This document shows positions 31,056-43,296 of a stretch of 64,000 nucleotides of DNA, in pieces. The stretch lies in contig NC_056523.1 of the NCBI RefSeq assembly GCF_019175285.1, positions 184,619,956 through 184,683,955 on the forward strand, written 5' to 3'. Positions within the stretch are counted from its first letter, which is position 1. Each line of letters begins with the position of its first letter. The position numbers and the translations under genes were made by a program. Origin of the DNA: Sceloporus undulatus. Lineage: Eukaryota > Chordata > Lepidosauria > Squamata > Phrynosomatidae. The notes below the pieces were generated by a model. That model was not told the origin of the DNA. It searched no databases and saw only the letters and a list, made by a program, of their open reading frames with translations.

Positions 31056-32662
31056 GGGGCTATTCACACTATGTTATAAATCAATTCACAAACCAGTTTA
31101 AAAGGGGGTCATTCACACTTGAATCGGTTTGCAAACCGGTTTAAATGTGGGTTGTTCACATTTGAATTGGGTTTTTCCAACCGAAATTGGGGTGGGCCCA
31201 TGTCAAATTCCCCTTAGCATGGGTTTTCCAATATGAAGTTTTTGCCTGTTTCTTTTCAAATACAAAACAAAACAAAAAAACCCTCAAGTTTTATCAGGGT
31301 GCCACTAAAGGGAACTTGCTCCCGATCAGATTCAGGCCTTCCTGAAGGGATCAATTGGCAGAGGGTGGGCAGAGGAGTGGAACATGCCTATCCCATCTAC
31401 AGAGTGGCAAGTGCCATTTTTGTGTTTGCACGGAGTGTTTTCAAATTTCCCGCTGGTGTGCCCTTTAAACAACTACTCAGCTGTTTTCCTTTTCTGTTCA
31501 TTTTCCCCAGCGATGATATTGCCAGATGTTCAGACCTTGCCAAAGCTGGGGAATTGGGGGGGGGGGGTCTTCTGGGAACATGTCTTTTTTTTTTAGAGAG
31601 AGAATTTTTTTTGACAGGATGTGTGATCTGTTGCATTTGCATAGCTTCCAGGCAGAGTGATTTGTTCTCCGAGTGTTAATTCCTCCCTCCCCTTGGCTAC
31701 CATATCACTCTGTTGTTCCTGTTTTTTTACTGTTTTTGTGTTTCCCAACGATGCCATTGCAAGGAGGAGTGGGTGGGTAGAGTGAGGAATGGGACAAAAG
31801 AGGAGGGAGGAGAAAAGAGAGAAGGAGGGAAGGAGGGAGGGATGGAGGAGCCTTCACCAGCCAGCCATGGCTCCCCCCATCCCTGCCAGGGGCTTGGAGG
31901 AGATCTGATGCTACCACTACTGCCAGCTCTGAAGGAAAGAAAGGACTCTCTATCATCATCATCATCCCAGATGCTGTCACCTCTAAGAAGGACTAATGCA
32001 AAATGGAGGACATGCCCAAATAAAAGCTAAACGCACTCATAGAAAGATAAAATGCATGCTTCTCAATCAGGCTCCAAAGGGAGGGCATTTGGACATTATT
32101 TCTGGACAGGAGGATGAAATGGAGGACAGGTCCTGGGAAAGGATGCTGTCCTCATCCTAGGGTGATCAGGTAGATGAGGTTCCCCACTTGGGGAAGGGGA
32201 AAAGGCACCACAAAATGGAGGACATGCAAGGGCAATGGAGGACATGCCCCAATAAAAGGTTGTATAAATATAGAATGTGTACTTCTTAGTCCTGCTCAAA
32301 ATGAAGGACATTTTGGACATTATTCCTGGGCAGAGACAGCAGAGTGATATGGTGGCCTGGGGGAGGGAGGAATTAACACTTGGAGGACAAGGGTGACAAT
32401 GGAAGTGGAATGATGTAGATGCACATCATTTGATTGACAGAACAAAAAGAAAAGACTCAAACATGATAGAATGTGATTGGTATGGAGGATCCATTTTGAA
32501 TCGTTACTCTGGTCAGTGTGAAATTCAACAGGGTTAAATTGTGCCAGAGAGATAAACATAGTGGGAACTTCCATTCAGGTCAGATTCGGTATTGCATTTT
32601 CGAATGTATCATCAATTCTCCCCAGATCTACTTGGCACAAAACGCTAGTGTGAATGGGCCCC
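31056..32662. mobile_element. ~1.6-kb non-autonomous DNA transposon inside a 5S SINE
   Basis: Ends GGGGCTATTCACACTATG and CTAGTGTGAATGGGCCCC are inverted matches. The interior has G/A-rich tracts and two diverged copies of a unit with AATGGAGGACATGCCC (about 32002 and 32233). Open frames inside are low complexity and not convincing as genes. Confidence 0.65.
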
Positions 32663-32715
32663 AAGTACAAGCCAGGCTGGACCTGCTTAGCTTCGATGAT
32701 CAGAAGGGATCAGCT
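32663..32715 (-). repeat. 5S-rRNA-derived SINE, 5S head
   Basis: CAAGCCAGGCTGGACCTGCT followed by TAGCTTCGATGATCAGAAGG is the reverse complement of the 5S rRNA internal promoter region, decayed. Confidence 0.6.
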
Positions 32716-32799
32716 AACAGCTGCTAAGTCTTTCTGGTGTAAAACACTGCTTGTAACTAAGGATTTAAGATTTTAAAAAAATTAATTTTTTTAAAAATG

Positions 32800-32992
32800 G
32801 GGACTCTCCCTTATCCTCCCGCTGAGCTTCACCCCACTCACATCATCTTTTCAGCATTTTAAACGGGTGTAGGCAAATGCCATAGCCCTTTTCTGCCAAA
32901 AAAAATAGATATTTAGGGAGCAGCGGTATCACCCCTCCTTATGTGCGTTCTGTACTCCCTGCATCTCCATAGTGACACCCATGACTGACCAT
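32800..32992 (+). mobile_element. hAT element Y, right-end fragment
   Basis: CAGCATTTTAAACGGGTGTAG, TTTTCTGCCAAAAAAAATAG and GCAGCGGTATCACCCCTCC follow the right half of copy 1. Confidence 0.6.
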
Positions 32993-33129
32993 CACATGCT
33001 AACCTTGAAGAGAGGGAGTTGGAGTCTAAGCTTCTTCATCCTTTGGAGTGTTGTAGCTTAACATGACAGACATAACATGCATAGGCAAAGAAGAAGCAAA
33101 GAAAATATTAGGCTAATGAGGCCATCTGT

Positions 33130-33562
33130 GCTGAATTACAGATGGCTATAAATTAGCTATTACCATGTACGGATGTGAGAACTGGAAAGTTAAGAAAGAA
33201 GAAAGGAAGAAAATTAATTCATTGAGATGTGGAGAAGAGTGCTGAGGAGTCCATGGACAGGCAAAAAGACAAACAAATGGGTCCTAGAGCAGATCAAGCC
33301 AGAAATCTCCTTGGAAGCCAAGATGACAAAAGTGAGGCTGTAGTACTTCAGACATATCATGAGAAGGCACGACTCATTGGAAAAGAACAATTATGCTAGG
33401 AAAGGTGGAGGGAAGTAGAAAGAGAGGAAGGCCATATGCTGGATAGATGGACTCTATTAAGGAGGTCATAGGTATGAATTTGCAGAACTAAGCAGAAAAG
33501 TGGAGGTCAAGGAGTATTTGAGACTTCTCATCCACAGGTTCAGCATGGATCGAAATTGACCA
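33130..33562 (+). mobile_element. RTE-like LINE 3' portion
   Basis: Plus-strand frames give ITMYGCENWKVKK-like sequence, then AKMTKVRL and HIMRRHDSLEK blocks, in the order of the other RTE copies. Broken. Confidence 0.75.
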
Positions 33563-33708
33563 CAGTCAAAACTGTGTTTGTGAAGTCGAAGGCTTTCATG
33601 GCTGGCATCCATAGTTTTTTTTTTTGTTTTGTTTTTTTTTGTTTTTTTGCAGAACAGCCCCACTGACTTTGGTTTTGTATTGGTTCCTGCTCTTATTTCC
33701 TGAGCCTT

Positions 33709-34161
33709 GGATGGGTTACAGGGGCCTCAGCTGCCAGACTGGCAGCCTCCGAGGCCCCGATCTGCCGCTTTCCAGGCCGCGGGGAAGTGGAAAAAGGCCC
33801 CGTGGCAGTGGGGAGGAGGAGAAAGGGGCCGCTTGGCTCCTTTCTCTTCTGCGCCGCTGGCGCAGCTGTCTGAAGGCTATGCCAGTGACGCAAACTCCAG
33901 AAGGAGCTCCGTTTCGGAGCTCCTTCTTACGCCGCGTAAAGGGTGCTCTAAGCGCCTCGTGCGGTGCAAGGACATCACGTCCACACGCCTCGTTTGGAGG
34001 TGGCACGATTGTGATGTCGTAATGGCGGCGGTCATGTGGAACGCCGCCGCCATTTTGTGCGCGCTCTGCGCGTGCTAGGGTTGGGAGCGTCCGGAAAGGA
34101 CACTCCTTTCTAACCCTAGCACACACAGAGCGCGCACTTTTTGGCCCGTCTGTAACGGGCC
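33709..34161. mobile_element. CpG-rich MITE family H, second copy
   Basis: Right end GTCTGTAACGGGCC is followed by ATA. The left end (GGATGGGTTACAGGGGCC) is shortened. The interior shares blocks with 19200-19757 in inverse order, including CCAGGCCGCGGGGAAG and CGGAGCTCCTTC. Long open frames here are a by-product of GC richness. Confidence 0.7.
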
Positions 34162-34283
34162 ATAGCTTGGTTTTTGGACTCCCTTACCAGCTTTTGACCT
34201 TGCTCAGACTGCTTTGACATCTTTCCTCCTGCCTTTGTCCCGCAACGACCATTGTTAAAACTGAATACGTCTCACTTCATCAC

Positions 34284-34841
34284 CAGTGGGATCACTAGGG
34301 TTAGCATCACCCTGTGTGGTAACTCATGGTGTCATCTCCCCTCATTGACCTCCTCCCAAGCCACAACATACAGAATTCTTAGTAATGCTTTTTGTATTAA
34401 TGTTACTCATAAATTGTAATTCCCTTATATCACTTAATGTAATGGCAATAGTTGTGACATAAACAATTAATAAAATTAGGATTATACCTTTAAATTATAA
34501 TATCATACACACAGCCTATATATATTTGCATGTACACAGTTTCATGAGGTTAAAATGAACGTTTGGTAAGATGCTATGATTTTTAATAAAATTTTAAAAG
34601 ATTTAAAATATATACATATTTTAAATTAAATATTAAGTTTTATTTAAAAAAAATCTGGGACCTCTCATTTGTCCTTCCACTGAGCCTCTCCCCTTTCACA
34701 CCATCCCTTCAGTGTTTTAAAGGGGCACAGACAAATGCCACAGGCCATTTCTGCCCAAAGCAAATGTTTGGGAAACAGTGGTGTCACCCGTATCTTAGGG
34801 TGTCACCCAATGTGACCCACACACCCCAAGTGATGCCCCTG
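34284..34841 (+). mobile_element. hAT element Y, copy 2
   Basis: Ends CAGTGGGATCACTAGGG and CCCCAAGTGATGCCCCTG. Flanks TTCATCAC (34276-34283) and TTCATCGC (34842-34849) give a 7/8 duplication. Confidence 0.85.
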
Positions 34842-34899
34842 TTCATCGCCATACCCACAAGTTTTGCATTTCTATGACTATTTATACAATCTGATTATA

Positions 34900-35022
34900 A
34901 AGGTCCTTCACTCCATGTCTCTGAGGAAGTATACAAAATCTGTGAAAGCTTGTGCTACAACTTTTTTCACCCAGTTTGTCTCAAAGGTGCTACAAGATCC
35001 CTTTGCATACTGATACACTTCA
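34900..35022 (-). repeat. End of the GGGATCTTGTAGCACC element
   Basis: CAGTTTGTCTCAAAGGTGC then TACAAGATCCCTTTGCATAC is the inverted end seen at 5838. Confidence 0.5.
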
Positions 35023-35634
35023 GGCAGTTAGTGGAGGAAATGCATAGATTAATGTCTCCCTACAGAAAAACATTTCCTCCCTGAACATGTAATGAACAAG
35101 CATATACAAGTCAAGTTATGGGTCAATGTTCAGTGGTGGTACTTCATAGCATTTGTATTTTATTAAATGTACATCTTGAGTTTCTACCAAATGGTCTTCC
35201 AGGAGGCTAATAATGAGAACAACCCAAATGTGATAAAGCATATTCAGATACAATAAAATAAAATATATAAAAACAAAGAAACCGAAACAGCCTCCTCCTT
35301 TCCCCACCCCAAAAGGCAACACACTAGCAAGCTCATAGTTGCAAATCAAGTTATGGGTCAAAGCCTGTCTAAATAAAAATGTCTTTGTGATCATCACAAA
35401 CAGGGTTAGCTGGTAGAGTTCCTAGCTCAGGACTGTCCCAAGCCCTAAGGTTTCCAGCATAAAACCTGAAACCTAGGGATGGCTCCTGATGGTGTCATTA
35501 AATGTTCTGCAAGTACCAACCACAGTTGCTCATAGCGTGTCATTCAAGCACATATATACCCATAAACAGAGACACACACATAGAGAACATATGCTTCCTA
35601 TTTGGAAATTAAGGCAGAAACCTTAGCTAAAGGG

Positions 35635-35830
35635 CTGTTCCCAGATGAAGGTGAAATCTTCCTTACCTTCCTCCTCTGTTGCCGCTATTGGGAAGATTCT
35701 TGTCGTAGCATCTACTGTGGGAAGGGGGTGCCTGGCTGCACCCCCATGTGGCCAAGCGCCCCCTTCCCATGTCAGATACAATGGGGGTCTTCCCAATAGT
35801 GGCTATGGTGGAGGAAGGTATGGTGCATGC
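35635..35830. repeat. Foldback repeat
   Basis: CCGCTATTGGGAAGATTCTT pairs with GGGGTCTTCCCAATAGTGGC, and CCTTCCTCC pairs with GGAGGAAGG outside it. The centre is a short spacer around GGTGCCTGGCTGCACCC. Confidence 0.6.
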
Positions 35831-37605
35831 AGAGCTGCCGCTCTGCCATATGTTGCTGCAGAGTTTCCAAGAAATTCCACTGCTAATGGCAGGTCATTTT
35901 GACCTGTACTAAGGGCCCTTTGCATGGGGATTGGGCCGGGCTGGGACAGCTGGATCAGGGTCTAATGTGTCCAATTCTGGAACAGAGATATTAGCCTGTG
36001 TCATCTGGACAGGACAATGCATGGCCGGAGGTAACACAGACCTTTTGGCCCATTCAGATAGGCTCTTTCTTAGGGAAGCAAGATATGGAACATTTTAACT
36101 GGCCTACTTGCTTCTAGCCAGAAGATGGATGTAGAGCAGAGTGGAGAGGGAGTCCTGGCACCACAATAACTGGGAGGGAAGGAGGAAGCTAAGTAAATAC
36201 ATAGATCAATAGAGAAACTTTTCAAGTTGCAACAACAAATCAATTAAACTGCTTTCAGACTGTAGCAAGTTGCTACTCTGCTAGCTGAGATGGAAATTTG
36301 TATGCAGTCCTTTCCCCTTCCTTGGAGGTGAGCCCATCAAAACTGGAGAATTTGCACCCTCACCTCTTGGATGGAGAGGATCCACGAAAACTGGAGACTC
36401 AGGGCCAGATCCTGAGATTTGGCAAACCTACTAGCTAGACAGGGCTCCCTTGGCAAGGAGTTCCTGAACCAGGCAGCCTCCATTGTTGAAGTCCCTTTCT
36501 TGAGTATTTTGCTGAATGTGCTTCACCAAATTCAGCAGGTCAGATGTCAACAAGTTTCATCTGGATCAGATATGGGCAGGCTTATATTGGTGGTCTTTTT
36601 CATAGATCTGTCCTCTGTTTTTTCCCGTATATGCAGGATGCTTTATTCAGGGAGGAGCAGTCAGTGAATTGATTCCAACAATACCACATCAATCTGTCTT
36701 TTCACACCTCAGAAAAGCAGAAAACTTCTACTGTTTAGTGAACTAGATCAGAGGTCCCACATACACTAAAGGGGATGGCGACATCTGAGCAGTGGCCCAT
36801 TAAAGTTACAATGTACTGTTTCTCTTTTCGGATGAACCTGCTTTGCCCATTTCTCTATGCTGCTGTATCCAGCAGTGCTGTGGATTTACATGCACAATTT
36901 TTGGACAAAAGCACACAACCTTTCCAGCATTTTGGTAGATAAGCTTTGAAAGGGGCTGTATTTTTGTGGCTCAGAAAATGAAGAAGTCAAGGCACAAAAA
37001 CTCGACTTCCTCTTTCCTTTCAGTCTTGTGTCACATTGGTTTGCAGATCTTCATACCTTCTGAGCAATTCATATTTGACATCCAGGACTATGAAAGTAGA
37101 ATACAAATAAGTTTGCTACCAATGGCAAAACCCCACTCAAGTTTCATTCAACTTTCTTTCTAGGAGGTGTTTTCATTTTTAAGTACAGAATGGTGAAATT
37201 GCTGAGATGCTTGTAAAATTTGGTGAAGTAATTTTACAAGCTGATGGTCATGTGTCCAACAAATGTTGAAAGTTTAGAACAAGTATGGAAAAGGGTGGGG
37301 GAGAGATGATGGGTACTGGGCAGGAACATGGCAGTTCTGTAATTACAGCACAGAAACCAAAAAGTTGGCATTAAATAAGATTCAGCATTTTTAAAGCAGT
37401 TTTTATTTTATTTTTTTAAAAAAAAAACCCCACAAGCAGCTATGATATCATAGGTGTAGGTGTGAAATCTCATTTGTTTTAACCATTCTTACTTATCAGT
37501 GGACATGATCTAGTTTCTGGTAAATTACTCACTGCTCTTAATTTTGTATATTGGGAAGGTCTGTAGTCTTTCTTTTTAAAAAATGGGATCCATAGGTGTT
37601 CTATC
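35831..37605. other. No recognised element or exon
   Basis: A long part of GMIP intron 2 that I could not assign to a repeat family. Confidence 0.3.
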
Positions 37606-37832
37606 TGGGTGCATCTGCACTATAGAAATAATTCAGTTTGACACTACTTGAAGTGCTGTGGCTCCATCCTATGGAATCTTGGGATCTGTAGTTTTACAAG
37701 GTCTTTAGCCTCCTCTGTCAAAGAGTGCTGGTGCCTCACCAAAATGATGAATCCCAGGATTCTGTAAGATGGAACCATGGCAGTTAAAATGATGTCAAAC
37801 TGCGTTATTTCTGCATTGTAGATGCAATCTAA
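37606..37832. mobile_element. Foldback MITE M1, well-kept copy
   Basis: TGCACTATAGAAATAATTCAG and TTATTTCTGCATTGTAGATGC are the inverted ends; TGGGATCTGTAGTTTTAC lies inside. Confidence 0.75.
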
Positions 37833-38175
37833 CACAGGCTGGGATGATGTTTCTTTGCTTCAAGCACAGTGAAGTCAGTTAAGAGAATGGACCACTTTTT
37901 GGGGTGTGTAAATCCAAATTGGCCTTGTAGGTTCTGCATTTCCCCCCCAAAATCTTAAACATCTTTTTGATCAGAGGAGCAGGGAGCTGACTCAATATTT
38001 TTAACTACAACTTATACAGTCTCTTGCAGGAGCCACCAGGCTGCATCTGATGGGAGTTGTAGGTCAACAGATCTGAAGGACCCATCAGAAGTCACTGTGA
38101 CACAGAAAAGTGTGTATCTATGTAGGCTTCTGGACAGCAGGGGTTGGTGGAAGTTCAGCATTTTCCCACATTATG

Positions 38176-38325
38176 CAGGGATAGGGAACATGTGGCCCTC
38201 CAGTTGATGTTGGACTCGAATCAATCCCAGCCAGCCTGCCATGTGTTTTTAATAATGTTTGTTAGCTACCTTGAGTGTTATTTTATTTAGTGGAGAGGTG
38301 AAGTAAAAAAGTAATAATAAAATAA
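38176..38325 (+). repeat. hAT fragment joined to LINE-like tail
   Basis: CAGGGATAGGGAACATGTGG and CCCTCCAGTTGATGTTGGAC recall a common hAT end; GCTACCTTGAGTGTTATTTT onward is a LINE-type tail. Confidence 0.4.
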
Positions 38326-38529
38326 TAAACTTTGAATATGATAAGAAAGAGAGAGTGAGTCGAGACTTAATTAGTTAGATGGTTATGGCAGAGAGATTAA
38401 CATATGCAAGACACTGGAAAACAAAGAAAATACCAAATAGTATTGAATGGTTAGAGAAGGTAATGGAGCTGATGGAACTGGGTAAATTATTAATTATATA
38501 AAGGGAAATACAAATTTGTACAAAAATGG

Positions 38530-38705
38530 AAACCCTTTATATCCTAAGGAATCCTACAATTTGTAGTCGGAAAAGGAACTACAGTTCTGACTGAGATTTC
38601 CAAGTGCCCCCCACCCTAAATTGCAAATCCTAGGATTCCATAAGATGGAACCCAGTAGTTAAAGTAGAGTCATAGCACTATAATTCTGTAGTGTGAATGA
38701 CCCCA
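38530..38705. mobile_element. Foldback MITE M1, degraded copy
   Basis: TACAATTTGTAGTCGG and CCTAGGATTCCATAAGATGG, then AGTTAAAGTAGAGTCATAGC. Confidence 0.5.
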
Positions 38706-40126
38706 GGGTCAGAATGCCACAGTCAAAAAGCCCTCTCCTACCAGTCTCTAGTACGGACATTGGCAAAGGGACAATGAGTAGAACACTCAAGTGGATTCAT
38801 ATGGCAGGATATATATGTGTATATTGTAATATGTGTGTTTTCTCCCTCAGATGAAAGTAAAGTTTGCTAATTGGACCAAACCCCCCCTCAGTTCATTGAA
38901 AAACCAATGTAGCAGATGACGAAGACAATAAGATTATCACAGAGGGCTGAATTTGCATAGGCTAAATAATGCATCTTTACCCCAGTCCCAGATGTGTTAA
39001 TGTTTCTCTTCTTCTGATGTGAAAACACTTCTTTTTGATTCCTGAGAACTTTAAGGTGTTCTCCTTCCAACGTGAAATCACTTCTTTTTGGTGTTTGGGG
39101 GATTTAAAGTGATTTTTTAAAACCTCCACTTTGCTGTTTTGGGGAAGAACTGGGTTTTTAAAACATGTAGTTTGAACTCCAAACTGGGATCATGGTGGAA
39201 TGGGGGGAGGCAGGGTCAAATTGGTGGGTCATCACCTGATTGTTCCCACCATGGAAAGGTAGCTCCCTTGTTTGTATGGGCATCTCAAAAAGATGATGTT
39301 GCCTTTTTCCCCCCTTTTTTTTTTGATGGGAGGATTTGATGTTTGTATGGACAAAATTTGGAGGTCAGCATTTCATCTCCCCTTTCTCTATCGGGCTCAC
39401 TTTTTAGAAGTACAGGTGGTCAATCAGATCAAAATGAAAATGAAGGCTATTTAATTAAGCAAATATGTCTATGTGTTGCAGGAGTCCAACCTGCCCCTTA
39501 ACCCACACCTGCTGCAGTTCTGTTGCCAGACATAAACCAATACAACAAACACATGCACACAATAGAAACACCCCCCTTGTACTCATGTGGCACCTTAATG
39601 GGGGTGGGTGTCTTGTGTGGCTTTCCAAACAGTTTTCAGTTTGCATTAAAACAGTTGTGTGTGACCGTTAAGGAGTCAAACCAGGTTAGAGATACTATGT
39701 AGTGGAGGTGGGATACAGCCCCTGTATGGATTCATCTAAGGCCTCTTTTTTCCCTTCTTCTTCTTCTTACATACTGAAAAGTATGCAAATCAAAGGGCCA
39801 AAGAAGTTTCTTCATACGGAAACACTGCTGTTGGCAGGAAGCAGCAGCTAAGTCTGAGTGGTTCCCTCAAGCTGCTCCCACAGGCCTCCAGAAACTCTTC
39901 TGCAAAGTATGTGGCTTCTGTGGGGCTTCCTGACCAAGCTGGGGGCTTTTGAGTCATTCAAGGATTTGGGCTCTGGGATTTAGAACTGGGTGTCTTGCTA
40001 AGGATTGGACCATGATGGCAGACCCTGAACCTACCGGTAAGTGAAGCAACCTTCTAATCTCTTGCAGTCATCTTTAGCATACTGCAAACCACTGCAGGAG
40101 GCAACTCCAAGTGTTCGTCTTGGTCT
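38706..40126. other. No recognised element or exon
   Basis: Intronic, with short homopolymer runs only. Confidence 0.3.
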
Positions 40127-40133
40127 ATAGCAG

Positions 40134-40246
40134 AGGCTCTCAAGCTTAAATCCTCCAGATGTTATTGGACTACAGCTCCCAGAATCCCTAAGCATTGGCT
40201 GTGCAGAGTGGGGCTCTTGGGAGCTGAAATCCAAAACATTGGGAAG
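40134..40246. mobile_element. hAT palindromic MITE
   Basis: GAGGCTCTCAAGCTTAAATCC to GCTCCCAGAATCC pairs with TCTTGGGAGCTGAAATCC. Same family as 3570-3701. Confidence 0.55.
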
Positions 40247-40886
40247 ACCTATGAAGGAGAGAACTACTTTTCGAATTGTTCTTTGGAGCCATTTTCTGGC
40301 AGTAAAACCTAACTGAATGAGTCCAACATTTTATTTCAGGATGGAGTAGTAGGAGTAAGATTGTTGTCTACCACTCTTCCTGCACAGAAGTTGGTAGAAA
40401 AGAGAGACTTTTACTGGTGATGTGTATATTTCACTCTCCTTTCTGATGAACAACTTGTTCTGGTTTTAGGAAACTACAACATACTAAACCTGTTTGTCCA
40501 AAGATAACAGCAGGGGCAAAAGAGATTAATGCATGGGGCAACAATGCCTTTGCTGAGCCACAAAAAATCCTGTCTGTCTCAAGCCCAAGTCAGGATGTGG
40601 TACTTGTTTGTACATACCTGTATACTTTCAATGTACCAGAGTTCATTTTGATTGTATTTAGAAACAGGCATATTTAATCACTTCAGAAATCATTGTTGTG
40701 TCTTTAGTATATCCTCCATTGCTGGAGGGTAGGGTACAAGCTTATTTGTAGTATTTCACATTTTTAAAAAGAGGTATCTTGTATTTGGGGTACAATAACA
40801 ACTTTTAAAAAGCTGTTCCTGTTGCATTTGAGCTGTTGACTGTTGAAGTAAAGCATGAGTTAAAACTAATTTTTTTGGAAGCTGTA

Positions 40887-41100
40887 CAGTGGGGCCCTCG
40901 GTATCCGCTGGGAGTTGTATCAAGATCCCCTGTGGATACCAAAATCCATGGATACTCAAGTCCCATTAAATTCAACAACACTGTAAAATGGCCTCTCATA
41001 TATAAAATGGCAAAATCAAGGTTTGCTTTTGAGAATTTATATAATTTTAAAACAGTTTCAAGCTGAGGATGGTGGGGTCCATGGATATGCAGGGCCAACT
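40887..41100 (+). mobile_element. Pogo/Tigger-like MITE
   Basis: CAGTGGGGCCCTCGGTATCC at the left after TA; GCAGGGCCAACT at the right. Confidence 0.75.
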
Positions 41101-42127
41101 ATATATAACAACTATTTCATTGGTGAAATAAGGAATTCTGGACATCTGTTCAACTCTTTTAGGAAACCTTTCTCCTCTAATTTGTTTCAGCCCTTGCACC
41201 ATACATTCCAGTGGAAAGTGTATTTAGACAATGTGTGGAGCACTTAAGCAAGGTGATTTATCTCCTGTTAGCTATTTTGTGGCTATTCCTGTCTTAGCTG
41301 CTTGCATTTTTACACAGATGAGCATAAATTTATCGACCACAAAATCATAGTAGTAAAGGCTGAATCTCCCGGATCCAGTATGCTGCAATATTCCAAAAAC
41401 AACAAAAAAAAAACAAAACGTTTTTCATGGGTGGCTGAGATGGTGACACCTTTGTTTTCTGATGGTTCAGTGTACACACACTTTGTTTCATACACAAAAT
41501 TCTTTAAAATATTGATAAAATTACCTACAGGCTAAGTGCATAAGGTGTATATAAAACATAAATGAATGTTGTGTTTAAACTTGGGTTCCATCTCCAAGAT
41601 ATCTCATTATGTACATATATCTAAACATATGTATTCCATACATACCCCCAAAATCCAAAATCGAGAACATTTCTGGTCCCAAGCAGAAAGTTTCTGCAGA
41701 AAAAAAATGCTGTTTCCTGTAAAAAAGAATGCTGTAGATGGGGACTTACTCTGTCTAAAATTCACACGTGGTTGTTTTGCACAGAAAACAGCATTTTTGC
41801 ACAAGAAATAATATTTCAGAAATGTTGCTTTCTGTGCAAAAATACCATAAGTGGATTTTAAGCAGAATAAGTCTTGAATGGTGGATAGCTTTTGAAAACT
41901 GTGCAGCTGGAAGACAATTACTAAAAAATTTTGATACTCTTAAGAAAAAAAAATAAAGAATTACATCCACAGCAGAGAGGAATGAAATAAAAACGTTACT
42001 ATAGACATCTTTCCATACTAAATAGGTATAGAGCTGAGTATTGTCATGGATGGAAGCATTGGCTTTCTCACTAGTTCACTCCAAAGGAGTTTTCCACCAA
42101 ATGATTCTATGTATGTAAAAATATATA
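41101..42127. other. Unassigned intron sequence with internal repeats of a TTTCTGTGCAAAA motif
   Basis: Between 41680 and 41850 variants of CAGAAAACAGCATTTTTGC recur in both orientations, and a similar motif (CACAGAAAAATGGAGAATT) lies at 50325. It may be a decayed LINE or DNA element; I cannot name it. Confidence 0.3.
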
Positions 42128-42357
42128 CAGACAGCCTGCCGTATCCATGGATTTTTCATCCACAGATTCAAGCATCCACGGTTTAAAAATATTTTTAAAA
42201 TGTATAAATTCCCAAAAGCAAAGCTTAATTTTCCCATTTTATATAAAGGACATCATTTTACTATGCAACTGTATTTAATGGGACTTGAACATGCACAGAT
42301 TTTGGTATCCATAGGTGGTCCTGGAACCAAACACCACTGGATACCAAGAGTCCACTG
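42128..42357 (-). mobile_element. Pogo/Tigger-like MITE, inverted complete copy
   Basis: CAGACAGCCTGCCGTATCC and ATACCAAGAGTCCACTG, flanked by TA on both sides. Confidence 0.82.
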
Positions 42358-43077
42358 TATATATAATTGATTAGACTTCTATTTCAGTTTCTTGGGCAAG
42401 AAGGCAAGAAAAATAAGGCACTCTCTTTCTCCATGGCGGATATTTCTCTTGTGCTTAGCAAGAAGGCAGAAGTTCCACTTCCCTTTGTGTTCCTCTTACT
42501 TCATTTCACAGAAAGTGACAAATACTTCAAATACTCAGCATCTTTCTCTGCCTTGGTTAGAACGTTTATTTCCGTTTCTTGGCCTAACACATTGAGAATA
42601 GATGTTGATGCTGCCAAACAAGAGAGCTGCTTCCCACATCTACAAAATGTCTACCACTGTGAGAAAGCACTTTGGTGTACAAATTAACATGCAGCCCATG
42701 TAGGAATCACACTGCATGAAAATGGGATAATCATTGCACATCATAACTAACAAGATGGTTGCACATTAATTTTTAGCAGATGTTTAGTCGGAGGGGTCAT
42801 GTTTCAAAAGCCATTTAGTGAAATGAGGATCATGTTTTGGGAGCTTTTTTTTTCTGGCCAAAACTCATTTTGTTTATTTCTTTATTGGATTTTTATCCTG
42901 CAAGTTTCCCAAAATGGAACTCAAAATGGCTTACACTATATAGCAAAATAGCTAAAACAATATGAGGTATGAAACATTAAAAATCATTAGCTGATCAGCC
43001 CAGTTAAAATATTAATTTAAAAGTATTGTTTTAAATAATTAAAAACACAAAAAGTGCATGTGAGTGTTGTGTGTGCT

Positions 43078-43278
43078 TGCGTGTGTGTACCTTCAAGTTG
43101 CCTGTTGACTTATAGTGGCCCTATGAATTTCATAGGGTTATCTTAGGCAAGGAAGACTCAGAGGTGGTTTTGCCAGTTCCTTCCTCTGAAATATTCCTTG
43201 GTGGTCTCCCATCCAGCTACTAACCAGGTTGATCCTGCTTAGCTTCCAAGATCAAATGGGATTTGGTGCCTTTAGGGT
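43078..43278 (-). repeat. 5S-rRNA-derived SINE
   Basis: Minus-strand reading shows GATCTTGGAAGCTAAGCAGG and TAGTAGCTGGATGGGAGACC, the 5S rRNA promoter region, then the 3' module ending near CAACTTGAAGG. Complements the split copy at 30916-32715. Confidence 0.85.
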
Positions 43279-43296
43279 ATAAAGCATGTACTATAT

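Noticed and set aside
31233-31679. Plus-strand open frame of 148 codons, with a hydrophobic stretch
   Set aside because: Inside the 1.6-kb DNA element, low complexity, with homopolymer-coded runs (GGGG, LFFL) and no family match.
33624-34022. Open frame of 132 codons, with others on both strands around it
   Set aside because: It lies across a CpG-rich transposon (family H), where stops are rare by composition, and shows no protein family features.
43200-43270. A possible 5S rRNA gene on the minus strand
   Set aside because: Only the internal promoter part is 5S-like and it is fused to a SINE 3' module, so it is a 5S-derived SINE.
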